64,000 nt of DNA from Xylogone sp. PMI_703. Taxonomy: Eukaryota > Ascomycota > Leotiomycetes. Location of the stretch: positions 9,019,829 through 9,083,828 of the forward strand of contig JAJTUQ010000001.1 of NCBI GenBank assembly GCA_021399445.1, read 5' to 3'. Below, in pieces: positions 50,033 to 62,200 of this stretch. Under the pieces are notes generated by a model that saw only the letters and a list, made by a program, of their open reading frames with translations, searched no databases and was not told the DNA's origin. Both the position numbers and the translations under genes were made by a program. Numbering within the stretch: the stretch's first letter is position 1; the number at the start of each line of letters is the position of its first letter.

Positions 50033-50269
50033 TGTGGAAACGATAATGTAAGTATAATAATAACACTAGTTAGAACATATAGAAATAGAACTTATACGAC
50101 AAGATTACACAGAATTATATAAACAACAAGTACATAAGGCAAACCAACGAACTACTCCCTTGGTTAAGTATGAAAAGGTTGTTTTTTTACTATCTGGGGC
50201 TTATCATCAATATATACTGGCTCGACTTGGCATAACTATTATTAATATATGATGGGTTTCTTTACTATA
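50033..50269 (-). repeat. 5' LTR of gypsy element I
   Basis: 237 bp, RIP-degraded, TGTGGAAACG...TTACTATA on the plus strand. It is inverted relative to the partner LTR at 58023-58259. Right flank TTAT is the first copy of the target duplication. It splits the 618-bp LTR of chromovirus F. Confidence 0.8.
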
Positions 50270-50625
50270 TTATTTATTTATTAATATTAACTTTTTTTAT
50301 ATATAAGTAAATAACTAATATAAATAGAAGAATAATACTAATTCTCTGATAATATTATTATTTAATTAATATAATCAAAAAGTTAATATTATAACTTTGA
50401 TAATATTATTCTTTAACTTATATAACCTCTTTTATAATATTAATATTAAACTTATATTATCTTTTTATTAATATTAATAATACGATAATATTAATAATAC
50501 GATAATATTAATGATATTATAATTAAGTCTTTGATAATTATCTTAATTTATACTTATTTAACTAAGGTAATAATTATAAAAACCTTATACTTAAGTATTT
50601 GTTATAATTTTACAAAGTTATAACA
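50270..50625 (-). repeat. Chromovirus F 3' LTR, first 356 bp (inverted)
   Basis: Reverse complement of positions 1-356 of the 618-bp LTR family. It ends at 50625 with the family's terminal TGTTATAAC (element sense). The missing 262 bp are at 58264-58525 in opposite orientation: 356+262=618. The break is the insertion of element I, and the orientation change is the later inversion. Confidence 0.8.
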
Positions 50626-51662
50626 TTATCTTTTTTTTAACTTGTTATGACCCCGTAGGGTTATAACAAATAACCTAGTTATATAGCCTTTATAGCCGTC
50701 GCCTTAGTTAAATAAGTATAAGTTAAGACGGTTATCAAGGACCTGGTTATAGTATTATTAATATTATCATATTACTAATATTAACGAAAAGATAATACAA
50801 GTTTAACATTAGTATTATAAAAAAGATTATACAAGCCATAAGATAATATTATCGAAATTATAATACTAACCCTTTAGTTGTATTAACTAAGTAGTAATAT
50901 TATCAGAGAAATAATACTACTTTTTTGCTTATACTAACGATTTGTTCGTACATGTAAAAAGCTAGTATTAACAGTTAAGCGAACACCTAGATTAGATAAG
51001 CAGATCCCATGAATCCTTATGAATCCCCAGAAAGATCAATAAGATCAATGAGACTCAAAGGAAATTCACTCTCTATATAAATAGATAGTTTTACAGTAAA
51101 TAAAAGCCTTGTGCTCAACTCAATTGATTTACAGTATACCTACATTTCATAGTAAAGTTCTACATTCTAAGTTTCACTTACTCTCTTGACCTCTCAAGCT
51201 TATTATTTGAGTAATAGCCAAACCCCAACATAAGAACGTTATATAACTTAACTTTGTCTTAAAACTTATAATTAAGATATAAAAAACCTTATAACAGTTC
51301 AAACTTTCTTTCTTTCTTATTATATTCCTAAAACGTCATCTTAAATCTATAAACACCGAAAAGTCAAAGAAAGATTACAAACATATCTACTTAACTTGTT
51401 ATTTTGATAATATTAACAACAAAATGATTTTTTATTCTTTTTACAAAACTAAAGTTATAAGTATTTAATTAATTTTGACAGGTCATTTTAGTATATAAAG
51501 TATATTCGAAAAAAGTATATTAATTATAATATAAAAATTACTTTAATTAAGAATTAGAAAATTATTAATAAATAACGTAAAAAATTGAAAAAGGAAAAAG
51601 AAAATACTATAATGAAGATTTTCTGTCTATGAAAATAATAATGTTTGTTTAATAAATATAAG
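50626..51662 (-). pseudogene. Chromovirus F 3' interior with 5' part of its antisense gene
   Basis: Excluding the solo LTR at 50643-51243, this piece parallels 38340-38774: a leader, then the plus-strand start of the Cys-rich antisense gene (ATG at 51424, MIFYSFYKTK), stopping at ATAAG (51658-51662). Exactly this site (CTTAT) ends the other half of F at 37722, and between them element X was inserted. So the antisense gene of F is split between 51424-51662 (plus) and 37722-37480 (minus). Confidence 0.7.
50643..51243 (+). mobile_element. Solo LTR of the chromovirus F/X family
   Basis: 601 bp starting TGTTATGACCCCGTAGGG and ending AACGTTATA, flanked by TAACT on both sides (50638-50642 and 51244-51248). 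It is inserted into the interior of F just inside its 3' LTR. It lacks the GGATCC-rich duplicated block and the AA insertion seen in the X LTRs, so it belongs to another subfamily. It is moderately RIP-degraded. Confidence 0.8.
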
Positions 51663-52280
51663 TATCATGACCTTGCAAGGTTGTGACAAGCAACCTGAGT
51701 ATAAGGCCCTTATAGCCGTCGCCTCAGTTAAATAAGTATAAATTAAGATGGTTATCAAGGACCTGGTAATGATATCACTAATATTATCACATTACTAATA
51801 TTAGCAAAAGGATAATATAAGTTCAACACTAGTACTATAAAAAGGGTTGTACAAACTAAAGAATAATATTATCAAAGTTATAATACTAACCCTTTAGTTA
51901 TACTAATTAAGTAATAATACTATCGGGAAAATAGTACTACCTTTCTGCTTGTGTTAATTATTTATTTGTACATACATAAAGCTAGTACTAGCAAATAAGT
52001 AAACATATGATAAATAAGACCAAATAAGATTCCTTGAATTTAGGACTGGATAGGATCTCTTGGATCCAGGACTATAGAAATCCAGGCGAATCTAATCACT
52101 AATATATATTATATAAATAAATAGTTTTACAGTAGATAAAAACCTTGTACTTAACTCAATTAATTTACAGTATACTTGCATTTCATAAGTAAAGTTCTAT
52201 AATCTAAGTTTTACTTATTTCCTTGACCTCTTAAGCCTATTATTTAAATAATAGCCAAACCCTCACGTAAGAATATTATA
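51663..52280 (+). repeat. 5' LTR of chromovirus X
   Basis: 618 bp, starting TATCATGACCTTGCAAGG (TG to TA by RIP) and ending GTAAGAATATTATA. It shares the AA insertion (CATAAGTAAAG) and the GGATCTCTTGGATCCAGGAC block with the X 3' LTR at 37723-38339. Confidence 0.85.
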
Positions 52281-52317
52281 CTTTGAGCACTATTCTCAGA
52301 AATCCCACAGATTAAGT

Positions 52318-53330
52318 GAAAATGAGTAAACTAAGAGAATTTTCAGCTATTATCAAGCCCAAAAAGTTACCTCAAGAGAATGACAAGGAAAAGGATACCA
52401 AAATGAATGAAAAGGAAAAAGACAATAATGATTATTATAGAACTTCAAAAGTTCAGTTACCAGACTAATTTAACGGAATCTACTCTAAGTTCACCAAGTA
52501 TAAACTATAAGTTATTATGTACCTCCATTTCAATAAAACAAAATTCAATACTAAGACTGACTAAATTTTATGGATTATCTTGTACCTAGACAACACTGCT
52601 TTCAACTGGTTCTAACTTTACCTCCTGAATTATTTGTCCATGGATAACAAGATTAAATATTAATAAATAACAATAAATATTTTCAGCAGTATAAAAGAAT
52701 TCTGGAATAACCTTGAAACAGTATTTAGGACTATAAACAAGGTAATTGACGTAAAACACAAATTAAAGAAATTAAAACAGAAAAATGTTATTACTGACTA
52801 TATTACTGACTTTCAGAAACTGGAAATATTAGTCCAATATAATAAAGAAACAAAAATGGACTTATACTATAATAAACTAAAGAAAGAATTAAAAAATGAC
52901 ATTATCAAGATAAATAAAAAGCCAAAAACCCTTAATGATTTAATCAATAAAATTATTATCTTTGATAACCAAAACTTCAAACAGAAGTTAGAGAAGAACT
53001 CAGGACAAGTTTACTCTAATAAGAAGAAATATAAAAAATTTCACAAAAAAAAAGAAATAACTAATGTTAAAACTCTAATAAATAAAAAGAAAAACAGAAA
53101 GTTTAACTTTAAAAGAAAAAGAAAAAAGAAGTTTGACCTTATTCTTGAATAATATAAAGAACATAAAGAAAAAAAACTTTGTTTCAAATACAGACAAGCA
53201 GGACACTAAGCCTTAAAGCATAACAACAAAAGAAAAGGAAAATCCAAGGAAGTCAAAACAGTTTTAATAATATTCTCAGTAAAAAATTATAAATCCCATG
53301 ATAATATCCCAATGACAAGTTAGAATAACT
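52318..53330 (+). pseudogene. gag of chromovirus X
   Basis: Starts near MSKLREFSAIIKPKKLPQEN, with a Lys/Glu-rich leader. The capsid-like region reads YLHFNKTKFNTKTD (near 52520-52560), IFSSIKEFWNNLETVFRTIN (near 52680-52740) and DLYYNKLKKELKNDIIKINK (near 52859-52918), the latter in a 98-codon open frame. A zinc knuckle follows at about 53178-53225 (CFKYRQAGH*ALKH, from CxxCxxxGHxxxxC). A Gag protein forms the particle in which reverse transcription takes place. Only a few stops are present, fewer than in F gag. Confidence 0.8.
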
Positions 53331-54099
53331 CTAATAAGTTGTCTAAAGATATTAAAGATTAATTAATAAACTAAATCTTATAAGTTTTTCTTACAAAAGA
53401 CCTTATAACAGAAGTTTACCATAATACTAAGAATATAACATCTTCAAGAGTTTTTTCTCTTATTATAAATAAACTAAACATATTAATGTTTGCCATAAAA
53501 AAAGTAAAACGACAAGGCTTGAAAATTACTAACCCTGACAATTTCCCTCCAAAAGAATATTAAGACATTACTGACCTACCAGACCTATTCCTCCCAGGAT
53601 AAGTTAAGGAAAAACTAATAATTCATGAAAAGTTTCAAGGTAATTTTAATCAAGTTAACTAAGAATCCCCGAAAGAAAAAGGATATACTAAATTTCACTA
53701 ATGTATTCTTCATATATAACATTTAAAGTATCAGAACTTAATTAAAGAATAACAAAAGAATCTTTTTGGAAAATCTTCTGAAATTCTAAGCTTTTTAACT
53801 ACATAAAACAAAAGAATTTTATTGCCCAACTTTATTAAACAAATAAATTATAAATAAATAAAAGAATAATATTGATTAAAACAGCTTTTCATTTTGACAA
53901 AAGTTATATAAAAACCTAGAGATTAGTCAAAAAAAATATCCTTTAGAATATACCACTTTAGTAAGATAAACTTCTTTAATATAAAATATAGAAATTAAAA
54001 ACAATAATTAAAGTCATATAATCTAATTTCGAAAAAATCATTATTAATAAATTATACCATGATAACCTAGTACTTTATTCTCTAGAAGATAATATATAG

Positions 54100-57000
54100 T
54101 CATCCTGACAAAATTCTTATACCTAGGTTATATATCATGAAGACCAAGAGAAAATATACTAAGCCAAGAAGAAGATATGTCAAGAAATAAATTTCTATAC
54201 AAAATATCAAAAATAACATTATAACTATAAGATAAACCATTATTATGAGTTTAACGACGAATGGATATTCCTTAAAAAGTATATTAATAACCTATTCAAC
54301 CTGAAAAAGCCCAAAGCAAAGAAAGCATTACCTCAGATAACTCAAGAAAAAAAATTCAATACAGAATTCGCTTTTGACATATTTATAGTGAGGGAAGGAA
54401 ATATTATCCACCTGAAAGTTGAGTTTAGCAATAGGAAACTTAAAACAATAATGAACTCTGGAAACTAAATTAACCTTATATTACCTAAGGCCACTAAAGT
54501 ACTGGAAATATCTACAGAAACCTTTAACTAACTGTTATAAATGGCCAACAGTTCAATTGACAAAAGAAGAATGTTTGCCAGGACCAAACCTCTTGTTATA
54601 AGAATTAGTAATCATCAAGAAAAGATCCAATTTGAGATTTTAGCCTTAAGAAAAGAAAACATTATCCTAGGACAACCTTGGCTAAAGCTCTATGACCCAG
54701 ATATTAACTGGAAAACCAAGGAATTGATATTTAAATGTTATTATAATATTATACCAAAAAAATGATTAATATAAAATATTTTTATTATTAAAACAACTCA
54801 GGATAACTTTTAAACCCAGTTAAATACTCTTCCTGAAGAATATTAAAATTATTGTAAATTATTTATTTTATGACTAAAAAATATAATTTTATTTTTACAT
54901 AAAGAATAAAACCACAAAATCATTCTCTAAGAAAGTATAACCCCTTCATATAAACTTATTTATAGAATAAATCCTGCCAAGGATAAAATCCTGAAAAAAT
55001 GATTAGATGAACAGACCACAAAAGCTTCTACAAGAAGTCAAGCTCTTTGTGAGGAGTACCATTGATATAAATGCCAAAACTAGACAACCCCCAGAGAAGA
55101 CCATGTGAAGATTACAGAAATTTAAACAACAAAATTATAAAAAATAAATATTTATTATCTTGTATTAACAATATATGAAATATATTTATTAAAACCAAAT
55201 ATTTCACGAAATTAAACTTTATTATAAAATTTAACTTAATAAAGATCAAGGAAAGACATAAGTAATATACTACTATTCGAACCAAATATAGACTTTATGA
55301 ATTATTGGTTATACTTTTTGATTTAACAAATATACTGGTAATTATGCAAAAAGTAAATAATATGATTTTAAGACTATATTTAGATCATTTTATAATAATA
55401 TATTTAAATAATATCTTGATTTATTCTAAAACATTAAAAGAACATAAACAATATATTTATACTATACTTAAAACATTAATTAATAATGACATAAAGTATA
55501 AATTAGTTAAATGTCAGTTTAATGTAACAGAAATAAAGTTTCTAGGTAAAATAATTTCAGACAAAAGATTCTGAATAGACCCAGAAAAAATGAAAGCCAT
55601 TAAAGAATAACTTACTCCAAGAATAGTCAAAGAAGTCCAGTAGTTTAATGGACTTATTAATTATTATAGATATTATATAATAACTTACTCAAAGATAACC
55701 AGCCTGTTAACAGAATTAACAAAGAAAAATATACCCTTCGTTTAAGAAAAGAAACAAAAGAAAACTTTTTAAGAAGTTAAAGATTAATTTAATAAAGACC
55801 AAATACTAGTTTATACTGATCCTGAGAAACTATATTTATTAAAAACAAATACTTTAGATAAAGCGTTAAATAAAGTCTTGTCACAAAAAGATAACAAAAG
55901 ACATTAGAGGCTAGTAACCTTCCACTCTCGAAAGTTTATTCTAGTAAAGTTAAATTATAACATCTATGAAAAGGAACTCTTGGCTATCGTAGATTATTAC
56001 AAACATTAGAAAATTTACTTATATAATACTGAACATCTATTCAAGATTCTATCGGACTACAAGAATTTAACAACTTTTATGATTATTAAAAATCTTAACA
56101 ATAAACAAATACATTAGTACAAAACGTTAATACAATATGATTTCAGGATTCACTATATCCAAGGATCAGAGAATACTAAGGCCAATACTCTAAACAAGTG
56201 ACCAGACTATATAAAAAGAAATTCTAAACAAGAATTCACTATGTTTAAAAAGGAAGGCAACACCTTATACCTTAATCATGCATAAATATTAATAGTCATA
56301 CAGGTTATTGACGAAAAATGGCTAAAAAGGATTAAGTTAATTATTACAAAAAAGAAAAAAATCTTTAAAGATCCTGAGACTAATTAGCTCGAGGATCAGG
56401 AATTCCTGGGCATTTGGCTAAAGGACGAGAGAATATTCGTCTTACTAGTAATTGTTTAAGAGTTTATAAAAGAATAACACAAATTACTTATATATAGTCA
56501 CCAAAGAATCATTAAGACCAAGAACAGGTTATAACAAGAATTCTTTATCCTTAAACTTTAACAGGAGATTACTAAAGTCATCAATAATTATAATATTTGT
56601 CACAGAATTAAAACATCAAAAAAGAAACTTATAAAACAATTAATGTCTCTTCAGATACCAGAGAAACCTTAGACTTCTATTTCATAAGATTTTATTACAA
56701 GATTACCCCTATCAAGAAGTACTAATAGACTAAATGAAGATTATTATGACTTAATTTTTACTATAATAAATAAACTTACAAAGTACTTTATCATATTGCC
56801 ATAAAAAGAAACATAAACAGCTGAGGATTTAGCAGAAATCATAATTTCTAAAGTTATAATAAACTATGATATTTTAGCAGAAATTATCTTGGACAAAAAT
56901 AAACTCTTCACATCAAAATTCTAGGAAATAATTTGTAAGAAATTAGGCATTAAAAGAAAAATTATTACAAAAAGATAGGCTCAGACAGATAATCAGACTG

Positions 57001-57255
57001 AACGAATAAACCAGATCATAAGAGCTTATTTTTATTATTATATGAATTATAAATAATCAAATTAGAAAAATCTCTTACTAATAATATAATTAATATATAA
57101 TAACATAAAAAATAAAATTATTAAAGTTATATCTTTCTTTGTGAATTATAATTATAAAGTTTAAACCCATTTCATAAAAGTAAAAGTAAAAAACATTTTT
57201 AAGATAACTGAATAATGAGTAGACAAATTAGAAGATAAAAAGGAGTTATAAGTAT
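54100..57255 (+). pseudogene. pol of chromovirus X: protease, RT, RNase H, integrase
   Basis: Protease: MNSGN at 54451-54465 (DSG to NSG), then the open frame 54541-54765 with EKIQFEILALRKENIILGQP and WLKLYDPDINWKTKEL, the classical end of gypsy retropepsins. Reverse transcriptase about 54940-55700, with YLNNILIYS at 55405-55431 (YLDDILIYS type, both Asp now Asn), VKCQFNVTEIKFLG and KISDKRF-like follow-up. RNase H to about 56220 (KFILVKLNYNIYEKELLAIV, HWQKYLY-like). Integrase about 56380-57255 (zinc region, then FITRLPLS-like, TSKFWEIICKKLGIKRK, QADNQTERINQIIRAY). The start codon and frameshift sites cannot be fixed. Confidence 0.8.
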
Positions 57256-58259
57256 ATTGATAATCTTGTGGATCAGGTTATATAAGACAGGAAAAGAACA
57301 ATTTCGAAACAAATAATTAACAAAATACTAAGTAAAGTTTGTGATGAAGAATATTTAGATATAAATAAAGAAAGTATATTTTTCAGTAAAGAATATATAA
57401 TTACATTTGAACTAAAGAGAATAAACATCAAAAAAGTAATAATATATCTTTAGTTTATGTGTATAAATAATCATTATCAGTTCCTAGGAAACGAACCAGA
57501 TAAAATGTAGTATTAAAAGATACTTAAAGTTAATTGAGAAATGTTAATAAGAAGAATATGACATTTAATGTTTACTTCAGTAACAGAATTATTAAATTAT
57601 TGTATTTCATTTAATGTAAGACTAGAAGATATTAGTACATTGTCTAGAACAATCATTGGACAGTAAAGATAGGATAACTCTGTTGTAGTTATTAAGAAAA
57701 ATATTATATTATTTAGATTATCTGCTGAGACGTATAATTATATAACAAAATGGAGGAAGAAGGTTATAGTGGCTATATATAAAGTATACATAATAAAGAT
57801 GAAAATCAAGAAAGAGTTATTTGAAGAATACTTTATCATTATAAAAGAAAACTTCAAGAGTATTAATAAAGATGTAAAAATAAAGAAATAAAGAGAACTC
57901 AAGAAAACTTTAGCTCAGGGCTAAAGTCTTCAGAAAGCTAGTTATTTGTAGAATGTTTAGACATATTTCTTTTTTTTAAAGTATATTATAGTCAGAAGAT
58001 TTATAATATATTAAAGGACATATATAATAAAGAAACTCGTCATATATTAATAATAATTATGTCAAGTCAAGTTAGTATATATTGATAACAAGCCTTAGAT
58101 AGTAAAAAAACAACTTTTTCATACTTAACCAAAAGAGTAGTTCATTGGTTTACTTTATGTACTTATTGTTTATATAGTTTTGTATGATCCTGTCGTATAA
58201 GCTTTATTCCTGTATGTTCTAGTCAATGTTATTGTTATACTCACATTATCACTTCTACA
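57246..58259 (+). mobile_element. Gypsy element I, 3' part with 3' LTR
   Basis: 57256-58022 is the displaced end of element I, followed by its 3' LTR 58023-58259 (237 bp, TATAATAAAG...CTTCTACA). Flank ATAA at 58260-58263 completes the 4-bp duplication with 50270-50273. The coding trace (IINKILSKVCDEEYLDINKE, FFSKEYIITFELKRINIKKV, SAETYNYITKWRKKVIVAIY) has few stops but no recognised domain. It is probably the end of the extra gene beginning on the minus strand near 42.7-39.5 kb. Confidence 0.65.
58023..58259 (+). repeat. 3' LTR of gypsy element I
   Basis: 237 bp, RIP-degraded copy. It is in inverted orientation relative to 50033-50269 and the same length as both other members of the family. 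Confidence 0.8.
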
Positions 58260-58525
58260 ATAAGTATATAACAAATAAGACTAGATAAGATTCCTTAAAT
58301 CTAAGACTAGATAAGATCTCTTGGATCTAGGACTAGAGAAATTCAAGGAGATCTAATTATTAGTATATATTATATAAGTAAATAAGAACTTTGTACTTAA
58401 CTTAATTAATTTATAATATACTTATATTTTATAGTAAAGTTTTATAATTTAAGTTTTATTTACTTTTTTAATTTCTTAAATTTATTATTTAAGTAATAAC
58501 TAAACTTTTATGTAAAAATGTTATA
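58260..58525 (+). repeat. Chromovirus F 3' LTR, last 262 bp
   Basis: Matches the right end of the 618-bp LTR (AACAAATAAGACTAG, AAGATCTCTTGGATCTAGGA, ending AAAAATGTTATA at 58525). The first four bases (ATAA) are the duplicated target of element I. It is the remaining part of the LTR whose start is at 50625-50270. Confidence 0.8.
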
Positions 58526-58643
58526 TTATTAATATTAATCTGTTTTATATATAAGTTAACTTATATATTATTAACATTTTTGTATTAAATTTTTAGTTCT
58601 AGAATCCGAGGTATAAGATTAATTAACTAATTATTCTTATTAA
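58526..58643. other. AT-rich spacer with 22-bp palindrome
   Basis: 118 bp between the end of F and copia C. It contains a perfect 22-bp palindrome at 58547-58568 centred on GTTAAC. This would be the outer flank of F. The F target duplication cannot be tested because its 5' end is missing. Confidence 0.5.
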
Positions 58644-58873
58644 TGTTAGGAATTATGGGAGCAGAGCATACTGGCGCTCGGTAGTTATGTGATCGGAGTA
58701 GAATGATTAATAATCTAGTAAGAGAATATTTAAGAGTACAACTCCTTAAATACTGAATATAAATATAAGCATACAATGTATAAGCCAATATAAACTTATT
58801 CAACCTTATAATATGGTAATATTTAATGAACTAACATTTCCATAATATAAGTATAACAGTCATAATCTTAACA
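58644..58873 (+). repeat. 5' LTR of copia element C
   Basis: 230 bp, TGTTAGGAATTATGGGAGC...ATCTTAACA. The left half is better preserved than in A and B (GCAGAGCATACTGGCGCTCGG). Confidence 0.92.
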
Positions 58874-59239
58874 GGTTATAAGCCCGGACGTATATTAAGA
58901 TGTTACTAAAAAGAATAATAGTTAAGATATGTTCACTGTAAGTTTATCACTAAGGATAGTCAAAATATATATTGTTGTATAAATCTTTGTAAAAGAAAGA
59001 AGTCTACAGAACATTAGTTAAAACGTAGACTGATCAGTTTTAAGTCTTGAAATAAGTAAATATACGACGAATTGTTGGTCTATAACAAGTACTTGAAAAT
59101 TATAGCCCTTTAATTAGTATTAGACATTTTAGCGTAATACTTATTTATTTATCAAAATTCAACAGTTAATTATAAGTCTCTTTAACTTTGAGTTATGATA
59201 TAATAGTTCAAAAGATAACAAAATCTTTATTATCCTTAT

Positions 59240-62200
59240 CTTATTGATATTTAAGAAGATGGACACTGATCATTTTGTACATAAACGTTTTATTGATATT
59301 TTTAGTAAAGCGAATTAGTAAGAATAATTTAAACTAATGAGACTTTATTTCAAAAAAGAATTATTAAAATTTGTGTTAAACAAGATAATCACAGAATATA
59401 CCTAGATTCAGAGAACTTTATCATTGATTAATATTCTTGTTATATTAACAAGTATAAAAATACTTAAAATTATTATTGAAAGTATAGTAAAACAATTGGA
59501 AAACTTGAAGGTGAAGAATGGACTATAAAGTAAATCAAAGGATGGTATATAGAATATTAAAAAACAAAAGAAATATAAAGTTATATTTATGAAGATTTTA
59601 TATATAATTTTAATCTATATCAATGCTATAAATAATAAACTAATCTATGATAAGTCTAAAGCTTAACTAGTATGGACAAAGTTATACTCTAAGTATAATA
59701 AGTTATTACTTTATATTACTCAAAGTAAAATAGTTTAATTTACCTTATTCAAGTTAGAACAGAGTATAACAATCGAAGAAGAATAAATCTGAGTACAAAA
59801 GTTAAAAAGGAGAGTTGTGAAGGCAATCCCTGAACTCAAGGATGGCTTTAGTATAAAACAAATATTTAAATTCTTTTTTGCAGAATTCCCAGAAAAATAT
59901 TCAACAGTCATAATTATGATTAATATATAACTAACACTTGAAATCATAGACAAGATCAACATTCTCCAAAAACATAAAAAAAAAGTCATTAACTTGATAA
60001 TACTCATTATCCAAGATAAGAAAATATGAAGATTATAGAACAAAGAAAACAAAAATTTAAGTTAACAAAACAGACATAAAAATAGTTTATTTGACTAAAA
60101 AGAAGTCAAATGTTATTTATGTGACAAAAATTATTTTATCAAATATTATAAACTCAGATATAATACAAGAAAATACATTCTTAGCCTCAAATCTAAGGAT
60201 AGTAAATCATAACATTCTCAGAAAATAATAAAAAAGAATAAAAACAAAGGTTATCATAAAAAGAACAAGTCAAGACAATATTCTTATAGTTATGTTATTG
60301 GTCATTCCTCTGAATATAACTTAATATCAGAGATAAAGTCAAACTTTAATAACTTATCTGAGGAAAAAGACGAAGTTACAAGAGTATCAAAAAAAATAAT
60401 ACGTAAGGTTAAACCTTCTGTCTGGATTATAAATATTAATACTTCTTTATATATGATTAACAACCCTTAACTCTTTAAACAATTAATGACCAATATTAAA
60501 CGTCGTAGGATAAAGATTAAAGATAGAAAATTATATACATGAAAAAAAAGGACTACTGAAATAAAGTTAAAAGATAAAAGTACTATATTATTATTTAATA
60601 CTTTATTTGTTCTGAATCTTAAGGCTAATTTACTTTCTGGTTAACATATTTGTAAAAAAGGGTTTAATAACTCTTTTGATCTACATATAATATATTTTAC
60701 TCGAAAAAATCAAAAAAACTAATACATTAAAGTCAAGTAACATAGAAAAGTGTATATTATAAGTTCTATCGTAAATAAGCCAAAAGAAATAATTTTGGTT
60801 GATAATGTTAAAACAGAGGAAGGATAATCATGATTTAACCTGTCTAACAGGGAAAATCAAAATTCTGACAGTAATACTGAAACTTTATCTACATTAGTAC
60901 TAAAGTCAGTAAAGAAAGTCATATAATATTATAATTTATAATATAAACAATTTATTCATCTTAGAGTAAAGAAAATCTGTAACTTATATAAAGTTATTAC
61001 TTTAAACAAATTAATATGAAAACCTATAACTAAAGAACTTTGTAAAATTTATAACTTCATTAAGATAAAAGATTATGTTAATAAAGCATTAAGTAAGTAA
61101 GAGAATAAAAAACTTATACTAATTTACATAAATGTATGTAAACTATTCTTACTATCAATAAAAGAAGACTAATACTTTGCTCAAATTATTAATAATATTA
61201 CTTATTATATTTAGAACATTTTTATAAAAACAAGAGTATATTTAGTCAAAAAGCTCAGGATATAGAAAATCTAAGTAAAGTATAAAACAAAGAAGAAAAT
61301 CAAGGTTATTAAAACTAATAATACCTCAGAATTACTATTGTTATTAAACAAATAAAATATTTTGATCAAGATTTAAGCAAAAACAATAGTAAAATATAAG
61401 TTAAACTAGAATAGTCTAGTTAAACAAATAATCTAGACAATTACAGTAAATACTTGGGTATTACTAAAAAAAGCTAACTTACTACTTGAATTCTGGAATT
61501 ACATTCTTAAAACAAATATATACCTAAGAAACTAAATAATATTTAACTTGACAATTGATAAAAAAGTTATTAACCTATACTAAGTATTCATTAAAGAGAT
61601 CTTAAACATTGATCACATCAGAGTTTTTAGATATAAATGTATGTTATACATTAACCGAAAGGAGTATCTGAAGAAATCAAAAAAAAAAAAATTTATAGAT
61701 TATAAACAAGTTATAATATTTGTAAAATATAATCTAAATATAACCAAACAATATAAGGTTTATATGTTAGACAAAGACTATATTATCAAATCAAGTTATA
61801 TTAATTTTTATAAAGATATCCAAGGTAGAATAGTTAATTTGAAACTTCAGACAGATAATCTTTAAGGAACAAAGAACGAACTAACAATTTGTAAACTAAA
61901 AAGTCAACTATAAAATGAAATCATTAAGTTTATATTATTCCTAAATCCAAAAAACTTGAATAACTTCGAAATTATAATTCTGTTCATTACGAATTTAGTG
62001 GTAATATGTAACGATCTAACTAGCTTAACCAATCATCAATATAATCAGGAAAATGTAAGTGATCTAAGCATGAATATGTCTTATTTAGAAAGAAATGAAA
62101 AAGATAAGGAAAATAAAATTAAAGATTAATCTCAGGCCTAAGCCAAGAATTATAATTTATTACCTAGTGTTAATATAGTATTATTTATTAAATAGTTAAA

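Larger units (their letters stand above)
39490..50269 (-). mobile_element. Gypsy element I, 5' LTR through post-pol region
   Basis: A minus-strand gypsy element with 5' LTR 50033-50269, gag about 49900-48180, pol about 46950-43540 and a long downstream part to 39490. Its 3' end lies in inverted orientation at 57246-58259. Flank TTAT (50270-50273), reverse complement ATAA, equals ATAA at 58260-58263 beside the other LTR, a 4-bp TSD. Two solo LTRs (42999-43235, 45169-45383) sit inside. Without them and with the displaced part, I is about 11.3 kb. It is not a chromovirus by its integrase end. Confidence 0.75.
51663..57255 (+). mobile_element. Chromovirus X, 5' part (5' LTR to integrase)
   Basis: 5' LTR 51663-52280, gag, protease, RT, RNase H and integrase in order on the plus strand. 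The reading of integrase is cut at TTATAAGTAT (57246-57255); its continuation is the inverted piece at 39499-37723. Left flank ATAAG (51658-51662) pairs with CTTAT at 37718-37722. This is the best-preserved chromovirus of the window, with long open stretches. Confidence 0.8.

Noticed and set aside
42999..50269. Element I as a unit with inverted (mirror-image) LTRs at 42999-43235 and 50033-50269
   Set aside because: The left copy has its own TTAA duplication on both sides and is far less mutated, so it is a solo LTR. The true partner of 50033-50269 is 58023-58259, supported by the ATAA duplication.
58547..58568. Perfect 22-bp palindrome as a functional site
   Set aside because: Made almost only of A and T in DNA of the same composition; no second copy or associated feature was found.
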